Source: Bradyrhizobium arachidis | GTDB taxonomy: Bacteria > Pseudomonadota > Alphaproteobacteria > Rhizobiales > Xanthobacteraceae | DNA length: 64,000 bases | Direction of reading: 5' to 3' | NCBI RefSeq assembly: GCF_024758505.1 | Contig: NZ_CP077970.1 | Coordinates: 5,952,001 to 6,016,000 of the forward strand | Shown: one piece after another, positions 9,013 through 19,541 of the stretch | How the letters are laid out: every line of letters begins with the position of its first letter | How positions within the stretch are numbered: position 1 is the stretch's first letter | Translations under genes and position numbers: made by a program | Notes under the pieces: model-generated | Databases searched by the model: none | What the model saw: only the letters and a program-made list of their open reading frames with translations | What the model was told of the DNA's origin: nothing

Positions 9013-11792
9013 GCATCCCGTCGAACGGAGAGCGCCCCCTTCCTTCGGCGCCCGTGATAAGCCTTGCGGCGGTCGGGCTGTCCTACGGCACGACGCGCGC
9101 GCTCGACGGCATCACGCTCGATATTCCTTCAGGGCGCATGGTCGGCTTGATCGGACCCGACGGCGTGGGCAAGTCCAGTCTGCTTGCCCTGATCGCTGGC
9201 GCGCGCACGATCACGGAGGGACGGGTTCACGTGCTCGGCGGCGATATGGCCGACGCGGTACACCGACGGCGGACCTGTCCCCAGATCGCCTACATGCCGC
9301 AGGGCCTGGGCAAGAATCTCTATCCGACCCTGTCCGTGTTCGAGAATGTCGATTTCTTCGGCCGCCTGTTCGGCCACGACAGGCGCGAACGCGAGCAGAG
9401 AATCCGACAGCTCCTGAAGGACACGGGCCTTTCCCCCTTCACGGATCGGCCCGCCGGCAAGTTATCCGGCGGCATGAAGCAAAAACTCGGCCTCTGCTGT
9501 GCACTGATCCACGATCCCGACCTGTTGATCCTCGACGAGCCGACCACCGGTGTCGACCCGCTCTCGCGCCGGCAGTTCTGGGAGCTGATCGAGGGTATTC
9601 GCGAAGGCCGTCCCGGCATGAGCGTGATCGTCGCCACCGCCTATATGGAGGAGGCAGCGCGCTTCGATCTCCTGGTTGCCATGGACGACGGGCGCGTGCT
9701 GGCGACCGGCACGCCCGCCGAGCTGCTGCGGCAGACCGGGACGGGTAATCTCGATGCGGCCTTCATCGCCCTGCTCCCCGAGGAGCAACGGCGGGACCAC
9801 AAGGAGGTGGTGATCCCGCCTCGCGTGGGCGATCAGCACGACGAGATCGCCATCGAGGCCGAGCAGTTGACGGTGAGGTTCGGCGATTTCACCGCCGTTG
9901 ACCGTGTGAGCTTTCGCATTGCCCGTGGCGAGATCTTCGGCTTCCTCGGCTCGAACGGTTGCGGCAAGACCACGACCATGAAGGTTTTGACCGGTCTGCT
10001 GCCGGCCAGCGAAGGCGAAGCCAAGCTGTTGGGGCACGAGGTCGATCCCAATGACATGGAGATTCGCCGTCGTGTCGGTTACATGTCGCAGGCCTTCTCG
10101 CTCTATTCCGAGCTGACGATCCGGCAGAACCTGGAGCTGCATGCCCGCCTGTTCCGGCTTGCGCCCGACAGCATCGACGGCCGGATCCGCGACATGGTCG
10201 AGCGCTTCGACCTGACCAAGGTGATCGACGCCCTGCCCGACGCGCTGCCGCTCGGCGTCCGCCAGCGTCTGTCGCTTGCGGTCGCCATGATCCATGCGCC
10301 CGACATCCTGATCCTGGATGAGCCGACCTCCGGCGTCGACCCGGTGGCGCGCGACGGCTTCTGGCAGATCCTGTCCGATCTGTCGCGGCAGGACAACGTC
10401 ACGATTTTCGTCTCGACCCACTTCATGAACGAAGCGGAGCGCTGCGACCGCATCTCGCTGATGCATGCCGGCAAGGTGATGATCAGCGATACGCCGGGAC
10501 GGATTGCGGAGCGGCGCGGCGGCGGCAGCCTCGAAGAGGCCTTTGTTGCCTATCTCACGGATGCGATCGGCGCACCCGAAACCGCCGAGGCTGACACCGC
10601 ACCGCATCCCGCGATAAAAGCTGCAGCCGCCCAGGCGCCCGGCACGACGCACGGCGCGTCGAGCTTCTTCGATCCGCGACGCATGTTTGCCTACACGCAA
10701 CGCGAGGCGCTCGAACTCAAGCGCGATCCGATTCGCGCAACCCTTGCCATCGTCGGCAGCCTGATCCTGATGTTCGTGATGGGCTACGGCATCAACATGG
10801 ACGTGGAGAATCTCTCCTTCGCCGCCATGGATCGCGACGACACTACGATCAGCCGCGACTACGTCCTGCAAATCGCGGGCTCGCGCTATTTCACCGAACT
10901 TCCGCCAATCACCGACTATGACGATCTCGATCGCCGCATGCGTAGCGGCGAACTCAGCCTCGCGCTCGAAATTCCGCCTGGCTTCGGACGCGACGTGGCG
11001 CGCGGCAGCGACGTCCAGATCGGCGCGTGGGTCGACGGCGCGATGCCCTCGCGCGCCGAGACCGTGCGAAGCTACGTGCAGGCGATGCACACAACCTGGC
11101 TGACGCAGCGTGCCCGCCAGTTCTACGGCAATGCCGCCACGAGCGGCGATTTCGGGATCGAGGTCCGCTTCCTCTACAACCCCGACATCAAGAGCATCGT
11201 AGCGATGGCGCCCGCCGTGATCCCGATCCTGCTTCTGATCATCCCGGCGATCCTGTCGACACTGAGCGTCGTGCGCGAGAAGGAGTTGGGATCGATCATC
11301 AACTTCTACGTCACGCCGGTCACCCGCCTGGAGTTTCTCGTCGGCAAGCAGATTCCGTACGTCGCGCTCGCCATGCTGAATTTCTTCCTGCTGACGGCGT
11401 TTGCCGTGTTCATCTTCCGTGTTCCCTTCACCGGCAGCTTCGCAGCCTTCGCCAGCGCAGCGCTTCTCTACACTATCGTCACCACCGCGATGGGCCTCGT
11501 GATCTCGGCGTTCATGACGAGCCAGATCGCAGCCATCTTTGCGACCGCGCTGCTCACCATGATCCCGGCGACGCAATATTCGGGGCTGGTCGACCCGGTG
11601 TCATCGCTCCAGGGCGCGGGCGCCGTCATCGGACGGATCTACCCGACCGCCCATTTCGTCACGATCACCAGGGGCACCTTCTCGAAGGGGCTCGAGTTCG
11701 GCGATCTGTCCGGACCGTTCATTGCGCTGCTGATCACCATCCCGGTGCTGCTCGGCCTCGGCGTCGCACTCTTGAGGAAACAGGCGAACTAG
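9009..11792 (+). CDS. rbbA: RbbA-like ABC transporter: two ATPase domains fused to an ABC-2 permease, 927 aa
   Basis: Order of parts: first ATPase (Walker A G-P-D-G-V-G-K-S, signature L-S-G-G-M-K-Q, Walker [12 protein letters not shown]), second ATPase (G-S-N-G-C-G-K-T, altered signature [16 protein letters not shown]), then a C-terminal ABC-2 membrane domain with one early helix, a periplasmic domain and five late helices. E. coli RbbA (YhiH) has this layout and was described as ribosome-associated, but the membrane domain and operon context fit an exporter. The start at 9009 gives an ATGA overlap with the adaptor. Confidence 0.88.
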   Translation: MSIPSNGERPLPSAPVISLAAVGLSYGTTRALDGITLDIPSGRMVGLIGPDGVGKSSLLALIAGARTITEGRVHVLGGDMADAVHRRRTCPQIAYMPQGLGKNLYPTLSVFENVDFFGRLFGHDRREREQRIRQLLKDTGLSPFTDRPAGKLSGGMKQKLGLCCALIHDPDLLILDEPTTGVDPLSRRQFWELIEGIREGRPGMSVIVATAYMEEAARFDLLVAMDDGRVLATGTPAELLRQTGTGNLDAAFIALLPEEQRRDHKEVVIPPRVGDQHDEIAIEAEQLTVRFGDFTAVDRVSFRIARGEIFGFLGSNGCGKTTTMKVLTGLLPASEGEAKLLGHEVDPNDMEIRRRVGYMSQAFSLYSELTIRQNLELHARLFRLAPDSIDGRIRDMVERFDLTKVIDALPDALPLGVRQRLSLAVAMIHAPDILILDEPTSGVDPVARDGFWQILSDLSRQDNVTIFVSTHFMNEAERCDRISLMHAGKVMISDTPGRIAERRGGGSLEEAFVAYLTDAIGAPETAEADTAPHPAIKAAAAQAPGTTHGASSFFDPRRMFAYTQREALELKRDPIRATLAIVGSLILMFVMGYGINMDVENLSFAAMDRDDTTISRDYVLQIAGSRYFTELPPITDYDDLDRRMRSGELSLALEIPPGFGRDVARGSDVQIGAWVDGAMPSRAETVRSYVQAMHTTWLTQRARQFYGNAATSGDFGIEVRFLYNPDIKSIVAMAPAVIPILLLIIPAILSTLSVVREKELGSIINFYVTPVTRLEFLVGKQIPYVALAMLNFFLLTAFAVFIFRVPFTGSFAAFASAALLYTIVTTAMGLVISAFMTSQIAAIFATALLTMIPATQYSGLVDPVSSLQGAGAVIGRIYPTAHFVTITRGTFSKGLEFGDLSGPFIALLITIPVLLGLGVALLRKQAN

Positions 11793-11794
11793 TC

Positions 11795-12907
11795 ATGCGG
11801 ACAGGCAATATCGTCGAGCTCGGCATCAAGGAGTTGCGGGGACTGTTCCGCGATCCGATGATGCTGGGGCTGATCGTCTATGCCTTCACGGTCTCGATCT
11901 ACACCGCCTCCAGGGCACAGCCGGAGACGCTCAACCAGGCCGCGCTTGCCGTCGTCGACGAGGACAAGTCGCCGGCCGCCACGCGCGTCATCACGGCGTT
12001 CAACCCGCCTTTCTTTACGGTCCCGCGGCTCATTCCGCAGTCGGAGATGATGGCCCGCATGGACGCGGGCCTCGACACCTTCGCGCTCAACATCCCGCCG
12101 AACTTCCAGCGTGACCTGCTGGCGCGAAGGTCGCCTGCCATCCAGCTCAATGTGGATGCGACCCGCATGTCGCAGGCATTCACGGGAAGCGGATATATCC
12201 AGTCGATCCTCACCGCCGAGGTCGGGGAGTTCCTGTCCCGCTACCGTTCAGCCGCACCCCTCCCGATCGATCTGGCATTGCGGGCGCGCTTCAACCCCGA
12301 GCTCAACAAGGGCTGGTTCGGCGCCATTAACAACGTCATTTCCTCGGTCACCATGCTGTCGATCATTCTGACCGGGGCGGCGCTGATCCGCGAGCGCGAA
12401 CACGGCACGATCGAGCATCTTCTGGTCATGCCGGTGACGCCATTCGAGGTCATGGCGAGCAAGATCTGGTCGATGGGCCTTGTCGTCCTCGTGGCCGCGA
12501 GCGTGTCGCTCATCTTCATCGTGCAGGGATTGCTCGCGGTCCGAATCAGCGGCTCGATTCCGCTATTCCTGTTCGGCACCGCGCTCTATCTTTTCGCCAC
12601 CACCAGCATGGGCATCTTCCTGGCGACCGCCGCCGGCAGCATGCCGCAGTTCGGTCTGCTCCTGATGCTCGTCCTGATGCCGCTTCAAATGCTGTCGGGC
12701 GCGACAACGCCGCGGGAGAGCATGCCCGAGATCATCCAGAACATCATGCTCGCCGCCCCCAACACCCACTTCGTCATCCTCGCGCAGGCCGTGCTGTTCC
12801 GCGGCGCCGGGATAGCCGTGGTCTGGCCGCAGATTGCCGCCCTGCTGGCGATCGGAGCGATCCTGTTCTTCTTCTCTTTACAACGATTCAGAGAATTCTT
12901 GCGATAA
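11795..12907 (+). CDS. ABC-2 type permease (YhhJ-like), 370 aa
   Basis: Membrane subunit partnering the RbbA-like protein. It has an N-terminal helix, a large extracytoplasmic domain (residues ~45-180) and five C-terminal helices with the conserved I-R-E-R-E-H-G-T-I-E-H-L-L-V-M-P loop of ABC-2 permeases. The start at 11795 lies 2 bases after the previous stop, so it is translationally coupled. This is the last gene of the export operon; nosX ends 5 bases beyond on the opposite strand, so the two operons converge with almost no spacer. Confidence 0.9.
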   Translation: MRTGNIVELGIKELRGLFRDPMMLGLIVYAFTVSIYTASRAQPETLNQAALAVVDEDKSPAATRVITAFNPPFFTVPRLIPQSEMMARMDAGLDTFALNIPPNFQRDLLARRSPAIQLNVDATRMSQAFTGSGYIQSILTAEVGEFLSRYRSAAPLPIDLALRARFNPELNKGWFGAINNVISSVTMLSIILTGAALIREREHGTIEHLLVMPVTPFEVMASKIWSMGLVVLVAASVSLIFIVQGLLAVRISGSIPLFLFGTALYLFATTSMGIFLATAAGSMPQFGLLLMLVLMPLQMLSGATTPRESMPEIIQNIMLAAPNTHFVILAQAVLFRGAGIAVVWPQIAALLAIGAILFFFSLQRFREFLR

Positions 12908-12912
12908 CGGAC

Positions 12913-13914
12913 TCACGCGCCACATACGGTCACCCGACCATCTGTATCGATCAGGCGCGCCTGGACATTCGGACGGCTGGCGACGATGTCCAGAATGCGA
13001 GGAATGGCCATCAGGCTAAACGCGGTCGAGAGAGCGTCGGCTTCGGTTGCACTTGGCGCCACCACGCTGACCGTTCGATAGAGGGACGGACTGCATCCCG
13101 TTTTGGGGTCGAAGAGGTGCGTGAACAGGCCGGCGGCGTCGAAACGGAATCCAGCGCCGGCCGTTGTCGCGACGGCGCGGTCGACGAGATCGATCGTCTC
13201 GGTGAGCGCACCGGGTCGATCCGGATCCGCAAGACCGACACGCCACGGCCCACCCTCGGGCCTCGGTCCGATTGCGCGTATCTCTCCCATATTGACGAGG
13301 GTCGTCGACAAGCCCGCCTCTCGCAGTTTCTCGACGACCTTGTCGGTTGCGAACCCCTGCGCAATGCCGTTCAGAGTAATTGCAGCGCCGCGATGCGCCA
13401 GAGCAATGCGATCCCGCCTCACCAGCAGCCCGCGCCAGCCGACCCTCGTCAGCACTTCAACGACTTGCTCCCGCGGCGGCCCGTTCGGATCCGGACGCTC
13501 TGATGAGAAGTGGTCGGCATAGAGCCGCCACAACGGCTGAACGGTCGGATCGAATGCGCCGTCGGTCAGGTCGGCAAAGGCCAGCGAGGCCTCCAGCAGA
13601 GCCACCATGTCCGGATCCGGCGCAACGAGGACGCCCGTGCGGTTGAGCGTGCTTATCGCGGAGTCCTGACGATACAGGCTGAATTGCTGCTCCAGCCTCC
13701 GCACGTCGAGAAGACAGCTATCGACCAATCGCGCTGCCTCGGCACGCTCCGGGTGATAGATATCAATCGAGACCTGTGCCCCAAGCGCCGATCCGTGCCA
13801 GCGGACAGCTTCTCCCGCTCGAGCGATGCGGGCGCCGCCCACGAAAGCGGAACCTGCTGCCGCCGCCGTGATTGCAATCATCCGCCGCCGCGTGAGATTG
13901 GGATTCTGCATCAT
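12913..13914 (-). CDS. nosX: NosX, ApbE-type FAD:protein FMN transferase, 333 aa
   Basis: Periplasmic flavin transferase that attaches FMN covalently to NosR. A Tat signal is visible (L-T-R-R-R-M-I-A-I followed by an Ala-rich stretch ending A-R-A). The ApbE fold shows the Thr/Asn segment I-T-L-N-G-I-A-Q-G and the N-M-G-E-I-R turn. The C-terminal F-D-P-K-T-G and T-E-A-D-A-L-S-T-A segments are the classic ApbE metal/FAD-binding motifs. It is the last gene of the nosRZDFYLX operon, and the flavinylation acceptor motif of NosR is intact, matching this role. An ATG at 13911 is an alternative start. Confidence 0.92.
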   Translation of the reverse strand: MMQNPNLTRRRMIAITAAAAGSAFVGGARIARAGEAVRWHGSALGAQVSIDIYHPERAEAARLVDSCLLDVRRLEQQFSLYRQDSAISTLNRTGVLVAPDPDMVALLEASLAFADLTDGAFDPTVQPLWRLYADHFSSERPDPNGPPREQVVEVLTRVGWRGLLVRRDRIALAHRGAAITLNGIAQGFATDKVVEKLREAGLSTTLVNMGEIRAIGPRPEGGPWRVGLADPDRPGALTETIDLVDRAVATTAGAGFRFDAAGLFTHLFDPKTGCSPSLYRTVSVVAPSATEADALSTAFSLMAIPRILDIVASRPNVQARLIDTDGRVTVCGA

Positions 13915-13922
13915 CGAGATCC

Positions 13923-14474
13923 TCAGTTGAGCCTGACATCCCCACGATCATGTTCGACAGACCCGCCTGCCGTATCACTCCCCAGCACGTAGGCGCCGGG
14001 AATTTCCGCAAGCGTCACCACGCGCCCGCCATTGTCAGCCGCGAACCCATCGGCTGCCGCCCGGTCGCCGAACGGCACCGCCTCCGCCGCGCCCATGCCG
14101 CCCTGCCTGCGGCTTTCGATCACGAAAAACGCTTTCCGCGCGTCGATCCAGTTCGTTGCGCCAGGCTCCTCCCAACTCGCCGCGCGGGACATGTCCGAGA
14201 CGTAGATCGCCCGGATGTCACGCGGCTGATCCGGCATCAAGGTGAACGCCACGGTATCCCGGACCGAGGAGAACCAGAACGGATCGATGCGGCCCACCGT
14301 GATGATCTGCCCCTTGGGTCCGGGATGCTCGGTCAGGTTCATGCCGCAAAAGACGCCCATCGCATCGCGGGTCAGCGGAAATGGCGGCGGCATGTTGGTA
14401 TTGCCCGTGTCCGCATTGCAGCCAACGAGAAGCAACGCCGCGAAGATGATCGCACCGATGGATCTTGGGGTCAT
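13923..14474 (-). CDS. nosL: NosL copper-binding lipoprotein, 183 aa
   Basis: Outer-membrane or periplasmic lipoprotein that binds Cu(I) and delivers it for the CuZ centre of N2O reductase. A lipobox ending L-V-G-C puts the lipidated Cys at residue 19. The C-G-M motif (Cys43, Met45) with a nearby His (residue 50) is the NosL copper site. The chosen start at 14474 overlaps the nosY stop by ATGA. A longer in-frame reading up to 14669 would run through nosY and is rejected. Confidence 0.93.
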   Translation of the reverse strand: MTPRSIGAIIFAALLLVGCNADTGNTNMPPPFPLTRDAMGVFCGMNLTEHPGPKGQIITVGRIDPFWFSSVRDTVAFTLMPDQPRDIRAIYVSDMSRAASWEEPGATNWIDARKAFFVIESRRQGGMGAAEAVPFGDRAAADGFAADNGGRVVTLAEIPGAYVLGSDTAGGSVEHDRGDVRLN

Positions 14475-15298
14475 AGTTCCCTCCGCGCGAAGAAGGTTGT
14501 CGCAAGCCCGAGCGGCGCCACGATCCAAACCAGCAGCCCCAGCAATAGCGCAGCAATGCCGGTGGTCGCGGTTCCCGACAGCCCGGCCATGCCGGAAAAC
14601 TGGCTCACATTGAAACCGGTGAGATTCGCCAGGCGGTAAAGATCCGTGGGATTGAGAAACAGAAGCCATTCGAGGACCGTTGCCGAGACGATCTGTCCCT
14701 GGTCGACCACCAGGATACCAAGCAACGCCATATCGAACACCAACACCATCAAGAGCCAGATGCCGACCGACACGCCTGCCGCGGTGCCGCGGTCGCGAAC
14801 CAGACTGCTGATCAAGTATCCTATCGCCACGAACACAGCCCCAAGCATGATCGACGTCCCAAGCATGGAAGCGAAGGCGTACCAGCTTGCCGCCAGTACG
14901 GAGGCGCCGGTGATCGCGAGCGCGGCGGCCGCCGCGCCGTAACCGAGGATCGTCGCGAAGGCGAGGATCAGGACGTGACCGCAGAATTTGCCGAGGATGA
15001 CCTGGCCGCGACCTACCGGGTAGCTCAACAGCAGGATCATCGTCCCCCGCTCCATTTCACCGACCACAGCATCATGCGAAATCAGAAGCGCGATCAGCGG
15101 CAACAGAAAGATCGTCAGGCTGGACAGGCTGACGACCACCACGTCGAGGGCGCCGGCACCCACATTGCCTGTCGGCGCGCTGCCGAGGAACGTCAGCGAC
15201 AAGGCAAGAGCGGCCAGCAGCAGCGTGGTGGCCAGCACCCACCGATTCCGCAGGCCTTCCTGGATCTCCTTGAAGGCGATAATTGCAACTGTCCTCAC
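14471..15298 (-). CDS. nosY: NosY, ABC permease for N2O reductase maturation, 275 aa
   Basis: Inner-membrane subunit of the NosDFY complex needed for CuZ assembly. It has six hydrophobic segments. The cytoplasmic loop D-A-V-V-G-E-M-E-R-G-T-M-I-L-L-L-S-Y-P is the ABC-2 coupling element that contacts NosF. It overlaps nosF by 4 bases at its start and nosL by 4 bases at its end, consistent with one polycistronic message and coupled translation. Confidence 0.95.
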   Translation of the reverse strand: MRTVAIIAFKEIQEGLRNRWVLATTLLLAALALSLTFLGSAPTGNVGAGALDVVVVSLSSLTIFLLPLIALLISHDAVVGEMERGTMILLLSYPVGRGQVILGKFCGHVLILAFATILGYGAAAAALAITGASVLAASWYAFASMLGTSIMLGAVFVAIGYLISSLVRDRGTAAGVSVGIWLLMVLVFDMALLGILVVDQGQIVSATVLEWLLFLNPTDLYRLANLTGFNVSQFSGMAGLSGTATTGIAALLLGLLVWIVAPLGLATTFFARREL

Positions 15299-16206
15299 GC
15301 GGCCTTCTCCTGCGTGTTGAGGAAATGTGCGTAGAGATCGTCTAGGGTCGGCGCCGCAATTTCGATATTCTTGACCCGGGGATCGTTCGTCACCGCGCGC
15401 AACAGATCCATTTTTCCCTTTTCATCAGCTACCAGCACAGTTCTTCGCCCCGCGGCCGAAATAGTCTCGTCCACGATCGGGCCGGCAATTGCGTCATCGG
15501 CGCCGGCCTCCAGATCGAGCGAGACCCGGATCGGCAACTGCGAGATCGAACGCAGCTCCGCCAACGTGCCTTGCGCGACCAACCGGCCGCGGTTCATGAT
15601 CAGCACGTGCTCCGCGCGATCTTCGAGTTCGTTGAGCGCGTGGGACGAAATCAGGACGGTGGCGCCATCGTCCCGCAATTCGTTCAGAATCTCGTAAAAC
15701 GTTTGCCGCAGCGCCGGATCGAGTCCCGTGGTCGGCTCATCCAGCAACAGCACGCGCGGCTGGCCGAGCAGCGCCTGGGCCAGCCCCAATCGCTGCCGCA
15801 TGCCCTTGGAATAGGTCCCGACGCGACGATCGGCGGCATCGCTCAATCCGACGCGGTCGAGCAGCGCCCATGCCGAGGCCGGTTTGATGTGCTTCAGACG
15901 CGCGTAGAACGCCAGTGTTTCGCGCCCCGTGAGGGCCGCGTTGAAGGCGACGTTTTCGGGAAGATAGCCAAGGAGCCGGCGTGCCGAAAACTCCCCCGCC
16001 GCCGGATCCTGCCCCATCACGCGAATTTCGCCGCGGTCGGAGCGGATCAACCCCAGCATCAATTTGATCAGCGTGGTCTTGCCGGCGCCATTATGGCCCA
16101 CCAGCGCGCTCAGCCGCCCGGGGACGAGAGAGAACGAGACATCGCGCAGCGCACGCACCTTGCGATAGCTCTTGTCGACACCGGTCACGGACACGGTAGC
16201 GGTCAT
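15295..16206 (-). CDS. nosF: NosF, ABC ATPase for N2O reductase maturation, 303 aa
   Basis: Cytoplasmic ATPase of NosDFY. Walker A is G-H-N-G-A-G-K-T (residues ~36-43), the signature is Y-S-K-G-M-R-Q-R-L-G-L, and Walker B is L-L-L-D-E-P-T-T-G-L-D. Known work on NosDFY shows ATP-driven movement that lets NosD exchange copper between NosL and NosZ. The start overlaps nosD by ATGA, and the stop overlaps nosY. Confidence 0.96.
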   Translation of the reverse strand: MTATVSVTGVDKSYRKVRALRDVSFSLVPGRLSALVGHNGAGKTTLIKLMLGLIRSDRGEIRVMGQDPAAGEFSARRLLGYLPENVAFNAALTGRETLAFYARLKHIKPASAWALLDRVGLSDAADRRVGTYSKGMRQRLGLAQALLGQPRVLLLDEPTTGLDPALRQTFYEILNELRDDGATVLISSHALNELEDRAEHVLIMNRGRLVAQGTLAELRSISQLPIRVSLDLEAGADDAIAGPIVDETISAAGRRTVLVADEKGKMDLLRAVTNDPRVKNIEIAAPTLDDLYAHFLNTQEKAA

Positions 16207-17561
16207 CTATGGCTCCACGCGAACGAGGGCTTCGGCGGCGGTGCCACCAGCGGATGGCTGTCAACGACGCCGCCGGGATAGAGAGCCGGAAACTGCGCCT
16301 GCGCCCAGCGCAAAACCTGCACCGCCGGACTGTTGATCAAGACCTTGGCGGACGGCGCCGTCCACAGCACGCGATCGACCAGATCGTTGGGCCGATAAGC
16401 GGTGTCGGCAATGCCGTCTCCGTTCAGGTCGAACGCCGGGTTGTCGCTCCAGTAATTGCCGCGTCCGCCCTTCGACCAGTCGAGATCGCGCGTGCCGACG
16501 TATTTCACCTGGTTTCGGTTGCCGATAAAGGCATTGCCGGAAATTTCGTTGCCTTCCGAGCCGGCCGTGAAGTGAACGCCGATGCCGCACCGTTCGAACC
16601 AGTTGTTTCGGAACTTGTTGTGGTTGGTGTTGTAGATGAACACGCATTTTTCCGGCCCGCTGCGCACATCCCGCGCCGGCCTTATATCGGGCACCATGTC
16701 CTTCTCGTCGCTCGGACCTTCGCGGTCGACCGCAACATTGGCCAACGGACCGCCAACGACCCGGTTGCCGTCAATCTCGGCGTAGTTGGCGTAGTTGAAC
16801 AGTATCCCGTAGTCCCGGTCGCGGTCCGAGACGTTGTTGCGGATCACAAGTCGGTTCGAATACATGATGGCGTAGCCGACGGTATTGCGCACGGAAAAAT
16901 TGCCGCTGACTTCGCTGTCGTTGGTGTACATGTAGTGAACCGCGAAGCGCACCTGTTCGAAACGGTTGTTGATGAAGCGGTCCTTGCGGCTGGTAATCGT
17001 GAAGATGCCGTCTCGGCCGTAGCGGAAGGTGTTTTCCGCGATGGTGACGTCGGGCGCGTTCCAGAGTGACACACCATTCCCGCTCTCGCTGCGGCGGCCC
17101 TCACGCAATCCTTCGATGACGTTGCGTTCGACGCGGGAGCCCGCCGCGCCGTGAACGTAGATGCCGAACAGGTTTCCTTCCAGGCGGTTGTTTTCGATCA
17201 CCGCACGCTCTGCGGTCTTCTCGAGAAAGATCCCTGAATTCATGGCCTGGAGATCGCGGCCGGATTCCCTGATGGTGATACCCCGGATGGTGACCTCCGG
17301 CGCGACCACGGTGATGACATTGCCGGACCCGCCGCCACTGAGCACGGCACCGGGTGATCCGTTCAAAACGAGGCGACGGTCAATCCTGATCCCACCCTTG
17401 TAAACGCCGGGCGCCAGCTTGACGACATCGCCTTCCTGCGCGCGGTCCAGCACCGCTTGAAGCGGCTGGTCCGCGACGGCTTTCAGCTCCGCCGCGCTGG
17501 TGGGACCGACAACCCCGGCGACGAAGATCGCCGCCGGGATGAGACGTTGCAGGAGACGCAC
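16203..17561 (-). CDS. nosD: NosD, periplasmic beta-helix copper-maturation protein, 452 aa
   Basis: Periplasmic right-handed beta-helix protein that takes Cu from NosL and loads apo-NosZ. A signal peptide precedes T-S-A-A-E. Parallel beta-helix repeats follow (I-R-G-I-T-I-R, V-I-E-N-N-R-L-E-G-N, I-R-N-N-V-S-D and so on). The chosen start is a GTG at 17561, just downstream of the nosZ stop at 17576, with GAGGA in front. An upstream ATG at 17642 would lie inside nosZ and adds no signal-peptide feature. Confidence 0.93.
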   Translation of the reverse strand: MRLLQRLIPAAIFVAGVVGPTSAAELKAVADQPLQAVLDRAQEGDVVKLAPGVYKGGIRIDRRLVLNGSPGAVLSGGGSGNVITVVAPEVTIRGITIRESGRDLQAMNSGIFLEKTAERAVIENNRLEGNLFGIYVHGAAGSRVERNVIEGLREGRRSESGNGVSLWNAPDVTIAENTFRYGRDGIFTITSRKDRFINNRFEQVRFAVHYMYTNDSEVSGNFSVRNTVGYAIMYSNRLVIRNNVSDRDRDYGILFNYANYAEIDGNRVVGGPLANVAVDREGPSDEKDMVPDIRPARDVRSGPEKCVFIYNTNHNKFRNNWFERCGIGVHFTAGSEGNEISGNAFIGNRNQVKYVGTRDLDWSKGGRGNYWSDNPAFDLNGDGIADTAYRPNDLVDRVLWTAPSAKVLINSPAVQVLRWAQAQFPALYPGGVVDSHPLVAPPPKPSFAWSHR

Positions 17562-17575
17562 GATCTGTCCTCGTT

Positions 17576-19525
17576 TCAGGCCATCTTGGGCTCGACAAAC
17601 ATGCGGCCCTTCATCTCCATGTGCATGGCATGACAGAACCACGAGCAGTAGTACCAGTAGACGCCGGGCTTATCGGCCGCGAACGACACCGAGGCCGTCG
17701 CCATCGGCGCCACCTCCATCTGGATGCCATAGTTCACGATGCAGAAGCCGTGTGTCAGGTCCTCCACGGCGTCGATGTTGGTGACATAGACGGTCACCTG
17801 GTCGCCCTGCTTGACCTGGAAGGTCTCGAGGCCGAACGCCGGCGCCGTCGAGGTCATGTAGACACGGACCTTGTTGCCGTCGCGGATGACCTTGGAGTCG
17901 GCTTCGAGATTGATCCCGTCGGCCTTCGCCTGCTTCACCGCATCCGCGAACATCGGGTCGGCTCGATCCCAGATCGAGATCGGGTTGATTTTTGACCGAT
18001 GGACGATCGTTGCATCGTGCGGCTCGGCGAAGCTCGGACCGTCATGGACCAGAGTCATCTTGTCGCCCGATATGTCGATCAACTGATCGTTCTCCGGCTT
18101 CAGCGGACCGACATTGAGGAAGCGGTCCTTGGAGAACTTGTTCAGGGAGATCAGCCACTTTCCATCGGCCTCCTTGGTCTGGCCCATGGAGGAGTGGTTG
18201 TGACCGGGTTGGTAGTGAACGTCGAGCTTCTGGATGATGGGATCGACCTTCTCGCCCTTGAACGCGCGTTTTGCGAGATCGATGCTCCACTTGCAGACCT
18301 GGCTGTCGAGGAACAGCGTCGTGTAGGCGTTGCCTTTGCCGTCATAGGCGGTATGCAGCGGCCCAAGTCCAAGTTCCGGTTCGGCCACGACGACGTCGCG
18401 CGGCTTGATCTTGTCATCGAACAACTGGTCGAACAGCCGAACGTCCATCACCGTGACGGTCGGCGACAGCTTTCCGGCCGCGACGATATGGATGCCGTCG
18501 GGCGCGGTGTTCATGCCGTGCGGGTTGTTCGAGACCGGGACGTAACGCGTGTAGGGGGAGCCCTTGCGGCCATCGAGCACCGGCACGCCGTTCAGTTCCT
18601 TGAAGTCGCCCTTCTTCACACCCTCTTCGATTCGCTTGAGGTTGAAGATCACGACCCAATCCTGCTCGTTGGCCGTCATCTCGGCCAGGGTGACGCCTCC
18701 TTCCGCATTGTAGCAAGTCGAGAACGCATATTTGCCTTGGTAGTCGGCATCGACGTTGTCGAGATTGCCGTCGACGATCACCTGCCACGCGACCTTCATG
18801 GTATCGGCATCCAGCGCCGTGAAGATCGCCTGGTATTCCTTCGGCTTGTCCAGCACCTTGCCGTCGTTCGGAAGCGGCACGCCATCCTCGCCATTGCAGA
18901 ACACATATCCGGTGCGGGGATATTTTTGCAGCCGGAGACCGTGGACCGTATGCTGGTTGGGCAACTCGATGATCTTGTCGCACTTCATGACGTCGAGGCG
19001 CACGCGCGCGACCCGGGTATTGGCCTTGTCGTTCATGAACGCATAGCGGCCGTCATAGGTGCCGTCGGTGAACGTGATGTGCGGGTGATGCAGGTCGCCG
19101 TTCATGAACGTGCCGCCGCGGTTCTTGAGCAATTCGCGCGTGGCCGGCTGCATCCCTTCGGTCAGCACCTTCAGGCTCTCATTGGTCTGTCCCCATCCCG
19201 TGGCGCTGCAGCGGTTGAACACGGGAACGCGCATCAGTTCGCGCATTGAGGGCAGGCCGACAATGCGCATTTCGCCGGACTGGCCGCTGGAGAAGAACAC
19301 GTAATATTCGTCGAGTTCGCCCGGTGCCACCTCGGTCTTCTGCACCGCCGGGCGCGCAGCTGGCGCCTTTGGTGCTGCCTTGGTCTGCGCGTCCGCAGTC
19401 GTAACGAGGCCGCGACCGTCGCTCGACAGGCCGACCCCGCCCGCAAGGCCTACACCGGCCGCCGCAGCCGTGGTCCCCAACAAGGTACGCCGGCTGACGG
19501 ATTTTCCATTTTCGTTCTCACTCAT
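17576..19525 (-). CDS. nosZ: NosZ, nitrous-oxide reductase, clade I (Tat-exported), 649 aa
   Basis: Periplasmic multicopper enzyme reducing N2O to N2. A Tat signal (S-R-R-T-L-L-G) starts at about residue 11. The N-terminal seven-bladed propeller carries the CuZ histidines, including D-L-H-H-P-H and the N-Q-H-T-V-H-G segment. The C-terminal cupredoxin domain has the full CuA set: His in L-T-H-G-F, then C627-x-W-x-C631-x3-H635-x2-M638. The start at 19525 follows a GGAGG site; a longer reading to 19585 adds a basic leader overlapping nosR. The Tat signal and nosR/nosX neighbours mark the typical denitrifier (clade I) type. Confidence 0.97.
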   Translation of the reverse strand: MSENENGKSVSRRTLLGTTAAAAGVGLAGGVGLSSDGRGLVTTADAQTKAAPKAPAARPAVQKTEVAPGELDEYYVFFSSGQSGEMRIVGLPSMRELMRVPVFNRCSATGWGQTNESLKVLTEGMQPATRELLKNRGGTFMNGDLHHPHITFTDGTYDGRYAFMNDKANTRVARVRLDVMKCDKIIELPNQHTVHGLRLQKYPRTGYVFCNGEDGVPLPNDGKVLDKPKEYQAIFTALDADTMKVAWQVIVDGNLDNVDADYQGKYAFSTCYNAEGGVTLAEMTANEQDWVVIFNLKRIEEGVKKGDFKELNGVPVLDGRKGSPYTRYVPVSNNPHGMNTAPDGIHIVAAGKLSPTVTVMDVRLFDQLFDDKIKPRDVVVAEPELGLGPLHTAYDGKGNAYTTLFLDSQVCKWSIDLAKRAFKGEKVDPIIQKLDVHYQPGHNHSSMGQTKEADGKWLISLNKFSKDRFLNVGPLKPENDQLIDISGDKMTLVHDGPSFAEPHDATIVHRSKINPISIWDRADPMFADAVKQAKADGINLEADSKVIRDGNKVRVYMTSTAPAFGLETFQVKQGDQVTVYVTNIDAVEDLTHGFCIVNYGIQMEVAPMATASVSFAADKPGVYWYYCSWFCHAMHMEMKGRMFVEPKMA

Positions 19526-19541
19526 GTTGGCCTCCTGGGCT

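Noticed and set aside
9462..11576. Long antisense open frame of over 700 codons opposite the RbbA-like gene
   Set aside because: It lies fully inside a gene with clear motifs, has biased His/Arg/Asp-rich composition typical of shadow frames in GC-rich DNA, and shows no domain.
16203..17642. NosD start at 17642
   Set aside because: This would overlap the end of nosZ by 67 bases and put a Cys/His-rich leader before the signal peptide; the GTG at 17561 has a ribosome site and starts right at the signal peptide.
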